Source of the DNA: Blastococcus sp.
Lineage (GTDB): Bacteria; Actinomycetota; Actinomycetes; Mycobacteriales; Geodermatophilaceae
Direction of reading: 5' to 3'
DNA: 49,029 nt
Assembly (NCBI GenBank): GCA_025465355.1
Contig: JAODNN010000135.1
Coordinates: 1 to 49,029 of the forward strand
Shown here: positions 32,753-41,268 of the stretch, piece after piece
Numbering within the stretch: position 1 is the first letter of the stretch
Layout of the letters: each line of letters starts with the position of its first letter
Notes under the pieces: model-generated
The model's database searches: none
Seen by the model: only the letters and a program-made list of their open reading frames with translations
Told to the model about the DNA's origin: nothing
Program-made: the position numbers and the translations under genes

Positions 32753-33972
32753 CGGATGTGGGCGACAACGGGACGGGCGAGCCGATCCCGTCCACGGACG
32801 TGCCGGCCACCGCGCACCACGCCCCAGGGGCGGTGCAGCAGTTCCGTGTCGGTGAACGGGTCGCCATCGACCATGATCAGGTCCGCGCGAGCCCCCGGCT
32901 CGATGACCCCCAAGCCCGAGCGACCGAGAGCGGCAGCGGCCCCTGAGGTGGCAGCGCGCAGGACGTCGGTCGCGCTCATCCCGCAGCTACGCAGTGCGAG
33001 CAGTTCCGACGCCAGAGCCGGGTGCGGCAGCAGAACGGAGCCGGCGTCCGTGCCGGCCACCACCGGTACACCGGCCGCCAGTGCCATGCGGACGCTCTGC
33101 TCGTGCGCGGTCACCACCGCCTCGGCCTTGGCCCTGGCGTAGTCGGGGACCTCCCCACCCCCGCCTGAGGCGATGACACGGTAGATCTCCACGGTCGGGC
33201 ACAGGACGGTGCCGGCTGCGGCCATCCGATCGGCGAGCTCCTCGGTAAGGAACACTCCGTGCTCGATGGTGTCGACGCCCGCCGCGACGGCGTTGGCGAT
33301 TCCCTCGGTGCCGAGGGCATGGGCCGCCACCCGTCGGCCGAACCGGTGCGCCTCGGCGGTGAGCGCGCCGAGCTCGGCTGGGGACAGCTCGGCCTGTCCC
33401 ACCTCCTCGCCCTCCTCGCGGCCGTAGGCGCCTCCGGTCGCCGCGGTCTTGATCACTCCGGCGCCGGCCGTGACCTGGCCCCGGACGGCGGCTACGACGG
33501 CGTCCACACCGTCGGCCATGACGCCCCAGAAGGGATCGTGGCCGCCAGTCATGATCACCGTCCGGCCGGAGGCGATGATGCTCGGTCCCTCGAGTTCCCC
33601 GCGGTCGATCGTGCGCGCCAAGCTGATGGCGATGTCCCAGTTGGAGCCGACATCACGCACCGTGGTGACCCCTGCGAGCAACTGCGCCTGGGCGTTGGCG
33701 GCGGCCCGAAGGGTCGTGACCTGCTCGCCGGCGTGCTCCACCGTCCGGGCGGGGTCCGGACCACCGGACCAGACCAGGTGCACGTGCATGTCGATGAGAC
33801 CGGGCAGCACGATCGAACCGCCGAGATCGAGCACCACGTCGTCGTCGCCCGGGCGGACCGTGCCGGGCGCGGCCACCGCTTCGATGCGTCCGTCGTCGAC
33901 GACGAGGTCGGCCTCCGCCGGTTCCTCGCTGCGCCCGTCCCACACGAGCCCACCGGTCAGCACCAGCGACAT
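32749..33972 (-). CDS. Amidohydrolase (imidazolonepropionase-like)
   Basis: Metal-dependent TIM-barrel hydrolase of 407 residues. The N-terminal beta-sandwich (LVLTGGLVWDGRSEEPAEAD) leads to the metal site LIDMHVHL (HxH about residues 61-63); bridging Lys candidate IKTAATGG (about 168), further His in AAHALG (about 205) and DTIEHGVF (about 225), and Asp in AGTDAGSVL (about 310). The C-terminal part closes the sandwich (GVIEPGARADLIMVDGDPF). This Met38-like subgroup often hydrolyses amide or cyclic amide bonds and dipeptides. ATG 33972; last gene of the nine-gene minus-strand block. Confidence 0.88.
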   Translation of the reverse strand: MSLVLTGGLVWDGRSEEPAEADLVVDDGRIEAVAAPGTVRPGDDDVVLDLGGSIVLPGLIDMHVHLVWSGGPDPARTVEHAGEQVTTLRAAANAQAQLLAGVTTVRDVGSNWDIAISLARTIDRGELEGPSIIASGRTVIMTGGHDPFWGVMADGVDAVVAAVRGQVTAGAGVIKTAATGGAYGREEGEEVGQAELSPAELGALTAEAHRFGRRVAAHALGTEGIANAVAAGVDTIEHGVFLTEELADRMAAAGTVLCPTVEIYRVIASGGGGEVPDYARAKAEAVVTAHEQSVRMALAAGVPVVAGTDAGSVLLPHPALASELLALRSCGMSATDVLRAATSGAAAALGRSGLGVIEPGARADLIMVDGDPFTDTELLHRPWGVVRGGRHVRGRDRLARPVVAHIR

Positions 33973-34015
33973 GAGCAGTCCACTTCCGTTCTGACCATCG
34001 GTTTCGGGGGCGCCA

Positions 34016-34050
34016 CCACCGGCCCGACCCTCGGAGGGGCGGGCCGGTGG
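34016..34050 (-). terminator. Hairpin downstream of the nitrilase-like gene
   Basis: CCACCGGCCCG (34016-34026) and CGGGCCGGTGG (34040-34050) form a perfect 11-bp stem. The 13-base loop can add CCCT/AGGG pairs. It follows the stop of the nitrilase-like gene by six bases and precedes the next amidohydrolase, so it may end or attenuate transcription there. Confidence 0.55.
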
Positions 34051-34055
34051 CTGGC

Positions 34056-35045
34056 TCAGCGGTTGGTCGGGACGCCGGTCGCCGTGGAGCCGTTCGCACC
34101 CGGCTGCGGCCAGGCGGCCTGGGGGTAACGGCCGTCCGCCACCTGGGTGGGCGGCGCGTACGGGGACTGGTCGACCAGCTCCCCGTAGTGCTGGGGCCGG
34201 CGGTCCTGCAACAGGTTCAGCCCGAAGAACCCCTCCGTGCGGCTCTCCAGCACGGTGGCGTCCAGGTCGGCGGTGTGCACGACGAGCCCCTCCTCGTCAG
34301 CGAGAGAGGCGACGACCTTGCCGTAGGGGTCGACGATCTGGCTGTTGCCCCAGTAGTCGATCCCCCCTGAGTACACGTTCTTCTCGCAGTGGTTGGAGAC
34401 GACCAGCCACATCTGGTTGAAGAACGCGTTCGCCTGGGCGGCGATGTCCATCGACCAGCCGTGGTAGTCGTCGCCGCGGTCGTGTCCACGCATGGGCCAC
34501 GCGGTCGACATCAGGGCCAGCGTGGCCCCCTTCAGCGCGAACACCCGCATCAGCTCGGGAAAGGCCAGGTCGTAGCAGATGAGGCTGGCAGCTCGGGCGA
34601 ACGGAAGGTCGAAGACCGGGGTGGCCTCACCGGCGTTGAAGTACGGGAACTCGAACTGGTTGTGCACCTTGCGGTACACCCCCACCACGCCGTCCGGACC
34701 GATGAGCGCGGTGGCGTTCAGCACGACGTTGCCGTGCAACGCCCGCTCGGCGAGGCCGAGCTGCACGAACATCCCGTGCTCGGCCGCCTTGGCCCGGATG
34801 GCCTCCGTCGCCGGACCGGGAACCGGCTCGGCAGAGGTGAAGTAGTACTGCTTCTGCTCGGCTGTGCCCTTTTCGCCCAGACCGAATGCGAAGTCGGCGT
34901 AGCCCTGCAGCCCCACTTCGGGGAGCACGAGGACGTCGACACCGCGGGCGGCGGCGTCGTCGATGACCTCGAGGAACTTCGCGAGGTTCCGGGCCTTGTC
35001 GTGCTCGATGCGCAGGTTCGCCGCCGCAAGGGTGACCGATGCCAT
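34056..35045 (-). CDS. Nitrilase-superfamily carbon-nitrogen hydrolase (amidase-like)
   Basis: Cytoplasmic hydrolase of 329 residues that cleaves a C-N bond of an amide, carbamoyl or nitrile. The Glu-Lys-Cys triad is complete: Glu43 in VLPEVGLQGY, Lys126 in YRKVHNQFEF and Cys157 in SLICYDLAFPEL. ALMSTAWPMRGH, NHCEKNVYSGG and NSQIVDPYGKVVASL follow the family order. The C-terminal 45 residues are a Pro-rich extension. Start ATG 35045 has AGGAG seven bases upstream. Placed between two amidohydrolases and behind a LIV-type importer, it probably takes part in the same degradation route. Confidence 0.9.
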   Translation of the reverse strand: MASVTLAAANLRIEHDKARNLAKFLEVIDDAAARGVDVLVLPEVGLQGYADFAFGLGEKGTAEQKQYYFTSAEPVPGPATEAIRAKAAEHGMFVQLGLAERALHGNVVLNATALIGPDGVVGVYRKVHNQFEFPYFNAGEATPVFDLPFARAASLICYDLAFPELMRVFALKGATLALMSTAWPMRGHDRGDDYHGWSMDIAAQANAFFNQMWLVVSNHCEKNVYSGGIDYWGNSQIVDPYGKVVASLADEEGLVVHTADLDATVLESRTEGFFGLNLLQDRRPQHYGELVDQSPYAPPTQVADGRYPQAAWPQPGANGSTATGVPTNR

Positions 35046-35104
35046 GAGATCTCCTGGTTCTTCAGCGTGAGCCGTGGGTGGAGGTAGGAAAGGGGCAGTT
35101 CGGC

Positions 35105-36343
35105 TCAGTTGACACGAAGCATCACCTTGCCTCCGAGGACGACCGAGCCGATGGCCCCCGGCTTGGCGAAGACGCCCACGTCCTCCCATGGGCGGCCGTC
35201 GACGACGATGAGGTCGGCGAGCTTGCCGACCTCGACCGTCCCGAGGTCGTCGGCCAGGCCGAAGAGTTCCGCGTTGGTGCGGGTGGTCGCGACGAGCACA
35301 TCCATGGCCGACATGACCTCGGCCTTCAGCTCCAGCTCCCGGTGCTTGTACTCGAACTGAGGCCCCAGGAGGTCGGACCCGCTCGCAATGCGCACCCCCG
35401 CTCGGTAGGCGTACTCCAGGGCCCGGAGGCCGGCCTCGTGCGCCAACCGGATCTTCTCGATATTGGCGGCGGGGACCCCGTGCTCGGCGCCCTGTCGGTA
35501 GAGCAGCTCGTAGGTGCTCAGCGTGGGCACCAGGTACGTGCCTGCCTCGGCGAGCAGTGCCGCCGTCGCCTCGTCGATCAGGTTGCCGTGCTCGATCGAG
35601 CGGACTCCTGCCGCGACGGCGTTGCGCACGGCTGACGGGGAGTATGCGTGCGCGAGGACGTAGGTGCCGGCCGCCTCCGCGGTGATGACGGCCGTCCGCA
35701 TCTCCTCGACCGTGTACTGCACCGTGTCGAGCTCGTCAGCCGGCGACATGGCGCCCCCGCTGGCGTGCACCTTGATCTGGTTCGCGCCGGTGCGCAGGTT
35801 CTCGCGCACCGCCTTGCGAATCTCGTCCGGGCCGTCGGCGATGAGGGCGTTCATGCCGACCTGCGAGCAGCAGGCCATGGAGTCGCCGCGCTCGGTGGGC
35901 CGCCTGAAGTCGGCGTGCCCGCCGGTCATCGAGATCGGGGCATTGGAGACGAGCAGCCGCGGTCCCTGGAGGACGCCCTGCTCGATGGCGTCGCGGAAGC
36001 CGGCGTCGCAGCCACCGGCGTCTCGCACCGTGGTGTAGCCCTGGGACAGGGTCCGGGTGAGGATCGCGCCCATCTTCAATGCCGCGTGGCTGGTCTGGTA
36101 GTTGCGGTGCTGCTCGAGGATGTTCACGTCCACCGCGCCGATGTGCACGTGCGCGTCCATGAGGCCCGGCATGACCGTGCGGCCGGCGCAGTCGATGACC
36201 TCGGTGACCGATGCCGGGAGCGGCTTCGAGGACGGGGTGATGTCGACGATGCGCTCCCCGTCGGAGACGACTGTCATGTCGTCCGCAGGGTCGGCGCCCG
36301 TGCAGTCCAGCAGGGTCGCATGGGTCAGGGCCAGAACGGACAA
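35105..36343 (-). CDS. Amidohydrolase, metal-dependent (imidazolonepropionase-like)
   Basis: TIM-barrel hydrolase of 412 residues, a paralogue of the one ending at 32749 but clearly divergent. TTG 36343 was chosen because GGAGG lies six bases upstream; the frame beyond is a shadow. Metal-site motifs are LMDAHVHIG (HxH about 62-64), QIKVHASGG (Lys about 172), YVLAHAYS (His), RSIEHGNLI (His) and IASGSDLLG (Asp). The C-terminus closes with LGTVEVGKLADLIVVDGRP. A CC pair in MACCSQVG is unusual in position. It heads the enzyme half of the block, 59 bp before the nitrilase-like gene. Confidence 0.88.
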   Translation of the reverse strand: MSVLALTHATLLDCTGADPADDMTVVSDGERIVDITPSSKPLPASVTEVIDCAGRTVMPGLMDAHVHIGAVDVNILEQHRNYQTSHAALKMGAILTRTLSQGYTTVRDAGGCDAGFRDAIEQGVLQGPRLLVSNAPISMTGGHADFRRPTERGDSMACCSQVGMNALIADGPDEIRKAVRENLRTGANQIKVHASGGAMSPADELDTVQYTVEEMRTAVITAEAAGTYVLAHAYSPSAVRNAVAAGVRSIEHGNLIDEATAALLAEAGTYLVPTLSTYELLYRQGAEHGVPAANIEKIRLAHEAGLRALEYAYRAGVRIASGSDLLGPQFEYKHRELELKAEVMSAMDVLVATTRTNAELFGLADDLGTVEVGKLADLIVVDGRPWEDVGVFAKPGAIGSVVLGGKVMLRVN

Positions 36344-36374
36344 GACAAACCTCCGGTCGTGCCGCCCGTGGGCG

Positions 36375-36408
36375 GCGGTGCGGTGCGGTGCAGTGCATTG
36401 CATTGCGG
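36375..36408. repeat. Pentanucleotide tandem repeat
   Basis: Units GCGGT x3, GCAGT, GCATT x2 and a partial GCGG run head to tail at 36375-36408, between the amidohydrolase TTG start and the hairpin that follows the livF-like gene. It lies in the likely leader or promoter of that gene. Confidence 0.5.
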
Positions 36409-36410
36409 AA

Positions 36411-36436
36411 CCCGGCGGATCATGTGGTCCGCCGGG
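36411..36436 (-). terminator. Hairpin between livF-like gene and amidohydrolase
   Basis: CCCGGCGGA (36411-36419) and TCCGCCGGG (36428-36436) form a 9-bp perfect stem with an 8-base loop, about 35 bp past the livF-like stop. It could reduce read-through from the transporter genes into the hydrolase genes. Confidence 0.5.
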
Positions 36437-36471
36437 CGCAGCTCGTTGGGGACTAGCGCCAAGGCACGGGG

Positions 36472-37191
36472 CTAGAGGGCTGGGGTGCTTTCCGGACCGG
36501 TGTGCACGTCGAACGCGTCGGCGATGAGCGCATCGATCGCCGACTCGTCCCGGGCGGGGACCACGCGGTCGACCCGGCCCACGCGGAGAAGGCACAGGTG
36601 GTCGGCCACAGCGGCGGCTCGCGGAACCGACTGCTCGACCAGCAGCACCCCCATGCCACGGGAACGCAGCCGGGCGATGTAGCCGTAGATCTCGTCGATC
36701 ACCACCGGCGCCAGACCGAGAGCGGGCTCGTCCAGCAGCAGGTAGGCCGGATCACGCAGCAGCGCCCGGCCGAGGGCGACCATCTGCTGCTGCCCTCCGG
36801 ACAGGAGCGAGACCTTCTGGTCGAGCCGGTCGGCGAGCACGGGAAAGAGTTCGAGCACCTCGGGGAGCCGCTCGCGCTGCTCACTGGAGGCACCGACGAG
36901 CAGGTTCTCGGCCACCGACAGCTGCGCCAGCAGGCCCCGCCCCTCGTGGACCACGGCGATGCCGTGGTCGCGTACGCGACGGTGGGTGGGCTCGTCGGAG
37001 ATGTCGTGGTCCTCCACGCTGATTCGCCCGCCGGTCCGGACCTGGCCGAGCAGCGCCCGCAACGTGGTGGTCTTGCCGGCGCCGTTGGTGCCGACGAGGG
37101 CGACAGTTTCGCCGCGGGCCACCTGCAGGTCGACCCCGAACAGCGCTTGGGTGCGCCCGTACCAGGCGGTGACGGCCTCAAGCCGGAGCAT
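36472..37191 (-). CDS. LivF-like branched-chain amino-acid ABC transporter ATPase
   Basis: ATPase of 239 residues. It has Walker A GTNGAGKTT (about residues 34-42), Q-loop VVHEGRGLLAQLSVAENL, signature LSGGQQQMVALGRAL, Walker B YLLLDEPALGL and the switch-region LVEQSVPRA. The EGRG/LSVAENL wording is typical of LivF. ATG 37191 has GGAAGG upstream and lies inside the end of the livG-like gene (14-bp overlap). It pairs with the LivG-like ATPase to energise the LivH/LivM-like permeases. Confidence 0.92.
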   Translation of the reverse strand: MLRLEAVTAWYGRTQALFGVDLQVARGETVALVGTNGAGKTTTLRALLGQVRTGGRISVEDHDISDEPTHRRVRDHGIAVVHEGRGLLAQLSVAENLLVGASSEQRERLPEVLELFPVLADRLDQKVSLLSGGQQQMVALGRALLRDPAYLLLDEPALGLAPVVIDEIYGYIARLRSRGMGVLLVEQSVPRAAAVADHLCLLRVGRVDRVVPARDESAIDALIADAFDVHTGPESTPAL

Positions 37192-38005
37192 CGAGAATCC
37201 TTCCGAAGTAGGCCTGCTGGACCCGTGGATCGCCGAAGACCTCTGCCGGGGTGCCGGAGCACACGAGAGCGCCGGAGGCGAGCGCGATCACGTGCGAGCA
37301 CAGGGACTTGACCAGATCGACGTCGTGTTCGACGACGACGAGGGTGGAGGGGTGGTCGCGGTGCACGCGAACCAGCACGGAGGCCAGATCGCGGCGGCCC
37401 GAGCGGTCGAGCCCGGCGGCCGGCTCGTCGAGCAGGATCACGCTCGGCTCGGAGACCAGGACCCGGGCAACCTCGACCAGGCGACGGCTGGCGAAGGGCA
37501 GCTCGTCCACACGCCGTTCGGCATCGGCGCCCAGCCCGAGCAGGTCGAGGACCGCCATGGCCGCCGCGAGGTCCCGGCGGCGGGCTCGCCATTGCCGCGG
37601 CAGGGCGAACAGCTGGCTGACGGGGTCGGGCTGCGGCAAGCGCTGGGTGCCGACGAGCACGTTGGTCAGGACCGACTCGCGCTCCATGAGCCGCACCGTC
37701 TGGAAGCCACGAACCAGCCCCGCGCGCACCCGCTGAGCCGTGCTCGCCGTGCCGAGGTCCCGCTCACCGAGGGTGATGGTGCCCTCGGTGAGCGGCGTGA
37801 AGCCGGAGATGGCGTTGAGCAGCGTCGACTTTCCGGCCCCGTTGGGCCCGATCACCCCGACGATCTCACCGCCCGGCAGGGCGGTGGTCAGGTCCTTGAT
37901 CGCGTAGAAGCCGCCGTAGCGCACGCTCAGTCCGGTGACGGCGATCGTCGGCGGCGCCGCGTCGTCCGCGCCCGGCCGCTCGGCGGGGGTGAGGGTGGCG
38001 GTCAT
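37178..38005 (-). CDS. LivG-like branched-chain amino-acid ABC transporter ATPase
   Basis: ATPase of 275 residues from ATG 38005, overlapping the livM-like stop (ATGA). It has Walker A GPNGAGKST (about residues 55-63), GFQTVRLMERESVLTNVLVG, Walker B VILLDEPAAGLD and the switch His in VVVEHDVDLVKSL. The signature position reads ELPFASRRLVEVARVL, without the usual Gly-Gln of LSGGQ; LivG proteins are often variable here, but this copy is far from consensus. The N-terminal 20 residues are an extra polar tail. Confidence 0.9.
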   Translation of the reverse strand: MTATLTPAERPGADDAAPPTIAVTGLSVRYGGFYAIKDLTTALPGGEIVGVIGPNGAGKSTLLNAISGFTPLTEGTITLGERDLGTASTAQRVRAGLVRGFQTVRLMERESVLTNVLVGTQRLPQPDPVSQLFALPRQWRARRRDLAAAMAVLDLLGLGADAERRVDELPFASRRLVEVARVLVSEPSVILLDEPAAGLDRSGRRDLASVLVRVHRDHPSTLVVVEHDVDLVKSLCSHVIALASGALVCSGTPAEVFGDPRVQQAYFGRILDAPA

Positions 38006-39036
38006 GCAGCTACCTCCGTCGCGGTGACCCTCCGCCGCTGCGCCCGCGTGAGCAGACGGCGAGCGAGGCCGACCATCCCGTCGGGGATCAGCAGGGCGAC
38101 GACCGCGAGGATCGCGCCGCCGATCAGCGGGTACAGGTTCGGCTGGCCCATGAGGGTGAACAACTGCGGCATGAAGACGACGTAGGCCGCCCCCAGCCAC
38201 GCCCCGACCACACTCCCGGCGCCCCCGAGGATGACGGCGACGAAGAGGTAGACCGAGGCGAACAGGTTGAAGTCGGCCGGCGAGATGAAGCCCGCCACCA
38301 CTGAGTACAGCCACCCGGCGAAGCCGGCGAAGACCGCCGACAGCAGGAACGCGATGATCTTCGTGCGGGCGATCGCGACACCGACCGAGCGGGCCGCGGT
38401 CTCGCTGTCCCGGACCAGGAGCATGCGCCGGCCCAGCTGGGTGCGCCCCAGATGGACCGCGAGGAGGGTGGCCAGGGCTGCCGGCACGAGCGCGATCAGG
38501 TACGCGTACAGAGGAACGCTGCTGTCCAGACTGCCGATCACGACCGGCGCCACGGCCGCGCCCTGGGTTCCGCCGGTGAGACCGGTCGTGTTGGTCAGCA
38601 GCCAGGCGAACAACTCTCCGACGGCGAGGGTCACCAGGGCCAGGCGGAGTCCGGACAGCCGCAGCGTGGGCACCGCAACGATCGCGCCGGTCACCAGCGC
38701 AACCACGAGGACGGCACCCAACTGGGCCGGCACGCCGTACCCATGCTGGGACAGCACGTATCCGGTGTAGGCGCCCACGCCCATGAAGGACGCATGCGCC
38801 AGTGACAGCTGCCCCGTGCGCCCATAGAGGATCTCCAGGCCGAGGGTGGCGATGCCGAAGGCGAGGACCTGCGCGGCCACGAACAACCAGTAGCCACTGA
38901 AGATCAGGGGCGGCGCAGCGACCAGGACGACGATCACCGCCGTCCGCACTGCCACGGACCGGGTGCTCTTCCGCGGGCGCGCCGGCGCTGCCTGCCCGGG
39001 TGCGGCGGTCATCCGGTCCGACACTCCGGCGCTCAT
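38002..39036 (-). CDS. LivM-like branched-chain amino-acid ABC transporter permease
   Basis: Inner-membrane permease of 344 residues with about ten hydrophobic helices. LivM landmarks are EILYGRTGQLSLAHASFMGV near residue 80, GLRLALVTLAVGELF, TGLTGGTQG, the cytoplasmic loop VRDSETAARSVGVAIARTK (about 225-245) and LGGAGSVVGAWLGAAYVVFM. ATG 39036 overlaps the livH-like stop by 4 bp. Together with LivH it forms the channel of a HAAT-type importer for a branched-chain amino acid, amide or related compound. Confidence 0.9.
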   Translation of the reverse strand: MSAGVSDRMTAAPGQAAPARPRKSTRSVAVRTAVIVVLVAAPPLIFSGYWLFVAAQVLAFGIATLGLEILYGRTGQLSLAHASFMGVGAYTGYVLSQHGYGVPAQLGAVLVVALVTGAIVAVPTLRLSGLRLALVTLAVGELFAWLLTNTTGLTGGTQGAAVAPVVIGSLDSSVPLYAYLIALVPAALATLLAVHLGRTQLGRRMLLVRDSETAARSVGVAIARTKIIAFLLSAVFAGFAGWLYSVVAGFISPADFNLFASVYLFVAVILGGAGSVVGAWLGAAYVVFMPQLFTLMGQPNLYPLIGGAILAVVALLIPDGMVGLARRLLTRAQRRRVTATEVAA

Positions 39037-39926
39037 GCCCGCACCTCGTTCCGCTCGTTGACGAACCGCTTCGGCATGAGGGCCAGGGCGATGATGATCA
39101 GCAGGAAGACAGCCGGGGTGCCCGCGTTGGCTCCGAACAGGAAGACGACACAGGACTCGTAGACCCCGAGCAGGACGGCGACGATCAGGGGCGGCCAGAA
39201 GCGGTCGAGGCCGCCGATCATCCCGGCGATGAACGCCTTGATCAGCACAGGCGTCATGTAGAACGCATCCACGGCCAGCCGGCTGGCGACGAGGATGCCG
39301 GCGACGGCGGCCAACAGGCCGGCCACGGCCCACGTCCCGGTGCGCAACCGGCGCACGTTGACGCCTGCCGACTCGGCGATCGTGGCGTCCTCGGCGCTGG
39401 CCCGCAACGAGGTACCCAGTGTCGTGCGCGTGAGCAGCAACCGGGCGACACACACGACCGCGACGGTCAGGCCGATGACGAGGCCGTCGTTGACGCTGAC
39501 GACCACGCCTCCGACCTGCCGATGCGTATCGGCGCCCAGCGACAGGAACGTGTGGCTGTTGGCGTCGACGATCTGCTGCATCACCGCGGTCAGCAGCAGG
39601 AAGATGCCCAGGGTGACGACGAGGTCGAGACCCGGCCGGCCTTCCGGGATGCGGCGGATCGCGGCGAAGTCGATGACGCTGTTGACCAGGACGGCCAGCA
39701 CGACGCCGATCAGCAGGGCCAACCAGACCGGAAGGCCGAGGACGCTGTAGCCGAACCACCCGCCGAGGGTGGCGACCATGCCGACCTGCCCGTAGGCGAA
39801 GTTCATCGACTTGCTGACCTGGAAGACGATGAGCACACCCAGCAGGACCACGGCGTACAGGCACCCGGTGACCAGTCCGCTGAAGATGACCTGCAGGAGG
39901 TCGTTCCCGTTCGACGCACCTTGCAC
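39033..39926 (-). CDS. LivH-like branched-chain amino-acid ABC transporter permease
   Basis: Inner-membrane permease of 297 residues with about eight hydrophobic helices. Typical LivH segments are GLVTGCLYAVVLLGVLIVFQ, SMNFAYGQVGMVATL, LRASAEDATIAESAGVNVRR (cytoplasmic EAA-like loop) and AFIAGMIGGLDRFWPPLIVA. GTG 39926 is the start. It follows the binding-protein gene after a 70-bp gap that holds a very stable hairpin, and overlaps the livM-like gene. Confidence 0.9.
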   Translation of the reverse strand: MQGASNGNDLLQVIFSGLVTGCLYAVVLLGVLIVFQVSKSMNFAYGQVGMVATLGGWFGYSVLGLPVWLALLIGVVLAVLVNSVIDFAAIRRIPEGRPGLDLVVTLGIFLLLTAVMQQIVDANSHTFLSLGADTHRQVGGVVVSVNDGLVIGLTVAVVCVARLLLTRTTLGTSLRASAEDATIAESAGVNVRRLRTGTWAVAGLLAAVAGILVASRLAVDAFYMTPVLIKAFIAGMIGGLDRFWPPLIVAVLLGVYESCVVFLFGANAGTPAVFLLIIIALALMPKRFVNERNEVRA

Positions 39927-39951
39927 GGGGGGGCTCCCTTCGGAGGAGGGG

Positions 39952-39986
39952 GCCGGCCGTGGCGCGCTGCACGCGCCACGGCCGGC
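39952..39986 (-). terminator. Very stable intercistronic hairpin after the binding-protein gene
   Basis: GCCGGCCGTGGCGCG (39952-39966) and CGCGCCACGGCCGGC (39972-39986) are perfect 15-bp arms around the loop CTGCA. The hairpin starts nine bases past the binding-protein stop. It could act as a partial terminator or as a 3' stabiliser that lets the binding protein be made in excess over the permeases. A T-tract is absent. Confidence 0.65.
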
Positions 39987-39995
39987 GGACCGGTA

Positions 39996-41228
39996 TTACT
40001 GGCCCAGGGACCGGGTCTCTTCGAGCACGGTCAGGCGATCGCCCTTGATCTGGCCGATGCCCACCGCATCGACGCCGGAGCGGTCCTCCTTGCCCCAGGT
40101 GACCGGCGGCAGGATGCCGGTATCGAAGCCGGAGATGCCCTCGAGAGCCTCGACCAGGCAGGGCCGGGACAGACCCTTGGCCTGCTTGAGTCCTTCGGCG
40201 GTCAACTGCGCCTGGACCCAGCCGAGCTCGTTGAACTTCGTGGGCGCATGCCCGGTCTGGGCCGTGAAGTCAGTGACGAACTGGGCCACCTTGGGGTTCT
40301 TGCTGTCCAGGGCAGCCGTCTCCAGAGCCACGATCATGTTCTGCGACAGCGCGCCGAACTCCTTGATGTAGGAGTCGTCGCTCATCCCTGCCCAGGCGGC
40401 TGTCTTCGGGGTGTAGCCGATCCGCGACATCGCCTGGAGCAGGCCACCGGTGTCGGCGTTGGTCAGGATGAGGAAGACCCACTCGGCGCCGGACTTCTTG
40501 AGCTGTGAGGCGATCGGCGTGAAGTCGGTGGTCCCCGGGGTCTCGGGCACGTACGTCAGGTCGACGCCCTTGCCCTGGAATGCCTTCTCCATCCCGGCTT
40601 TCGCGTTGTCACCCACGTTGCCCGCGACGCCGACCAGGGCCATCTTCTTGGGCTGCCCCTGCTGCAGGGCGTACTTGGCGAGGATCTCGAATTCGGTGGT
40701 GTAGTCCACCGTCGCCATGAAGACGTTCGGGTTGGTCGTGTTGCCCAGCGTGTCGCTGGGGGCATACGGCGCGATCGCCGGCACGTTCTGGCGCTTGAGG
40801 TAGGGCACGACGCCGAGGAAGTTGGGGGTTCCCTCTCCGCCGGAGACAGCGAGGATCTTGTCGCTCTCCACGAGCTGACGCATCTGCTTCTGCGCCGTCG
40901 AGGGGTCGTAGGCGTCGTCGAGGACGTTCACCTTGACCTGGCGCCCCTGGACGCCCCCATCCTTGTTGAGCTTGGCGTAGAAGGCCTCCTGGCCCTCGCG
41001 GGTGCCGATGCCGCCGGCCGCTCCGGAGCCGGTCAACGGCATGGTGGCGCCGAGGAGGATCTGCTTGTCCGTCACCCCCGGACCAGTGGCCTTGGGGTCA
41101 CAGCTCCCCGACGCACCACTGGCGCTGGAGGAAGTCGCGCCGGCACCGCACGCGGCGGTCACGAGCGCGATGCTGACGGCGCCGGCAGCGAAGATCATCT
41201 GCCTGCTACGGCCTGAGGTACGGGGCAT
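39996..41228 (-). CDS. HAAT/LIV-type ABC transporter substrate-binding lipoprotein
   Basis: Exported binding protein of 410 residues. A signal peptide ends in the lipobox VTAACGAG (Cys about 27), followed by a Ser/Gly tether. The mature protein is a type I LivJ/AmiC-like fold: TDKQILLGATMPLTGSGAAG, LDDAYDPSTAQKQMRQLVES, VSGGEGTPNFLGVVPYL, IAPYAPSDTLGNT, SQLKKSGAEWVFLILTNADT and PVTWGKEDRSGVDAVGIGQI. Ligands of this group range from branched-chain amino acids to amides, urea and aromatic acids. Start ATG 41228. It lies 40 bp downstream of the 150-residue unknown gene. Confidence 0.92.
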   Translation of the reverse strand: MPRTSGRSRQMIFAAGAVSIALVTAACGAGATSSSASGASGSCDPKATGPGVTDKQILLGATMPLTGSGAAGGIGTREGQEAFYAKLNKDGGVQGRQVKVNVLDDAYDPSTAQKQMRQLVESDKILAVSGGEGTPNFLGVVPYLKRQNVPAIAPYAPSDTLGNTTNPNVFMATVDYTTEFEILAKYALQQGQPKKMALVGVAGNVGDNAKAGMEKAFQGKGVDLTYVPETPGTTDFTPIASQLKKSGAEWVFLILTNADTGGLLQAMSRIGYTPKTAAWAGMSDDSYIKEFGALSQNMIVALETAALDSKNPKVAQFVTDFTAQTGHAPTKFNELGWVQAQLTAEGLKQAKGLSRPCLVEALEGISGFDTGILPPVTWGKEDRSGVDAVGIGQIKGDRLTVLEETRSLGQ

Positions 41229-41268
41229 TGTGGGTCCCTTCGATGAGGTGATCACGACGGCGGTGCGG

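Noticed and set aside
36375-36408. Repeat considered as a CRISPR fragment
   Set aside because: Units are five bases long with no spacers; it is a simple tandem repeat.
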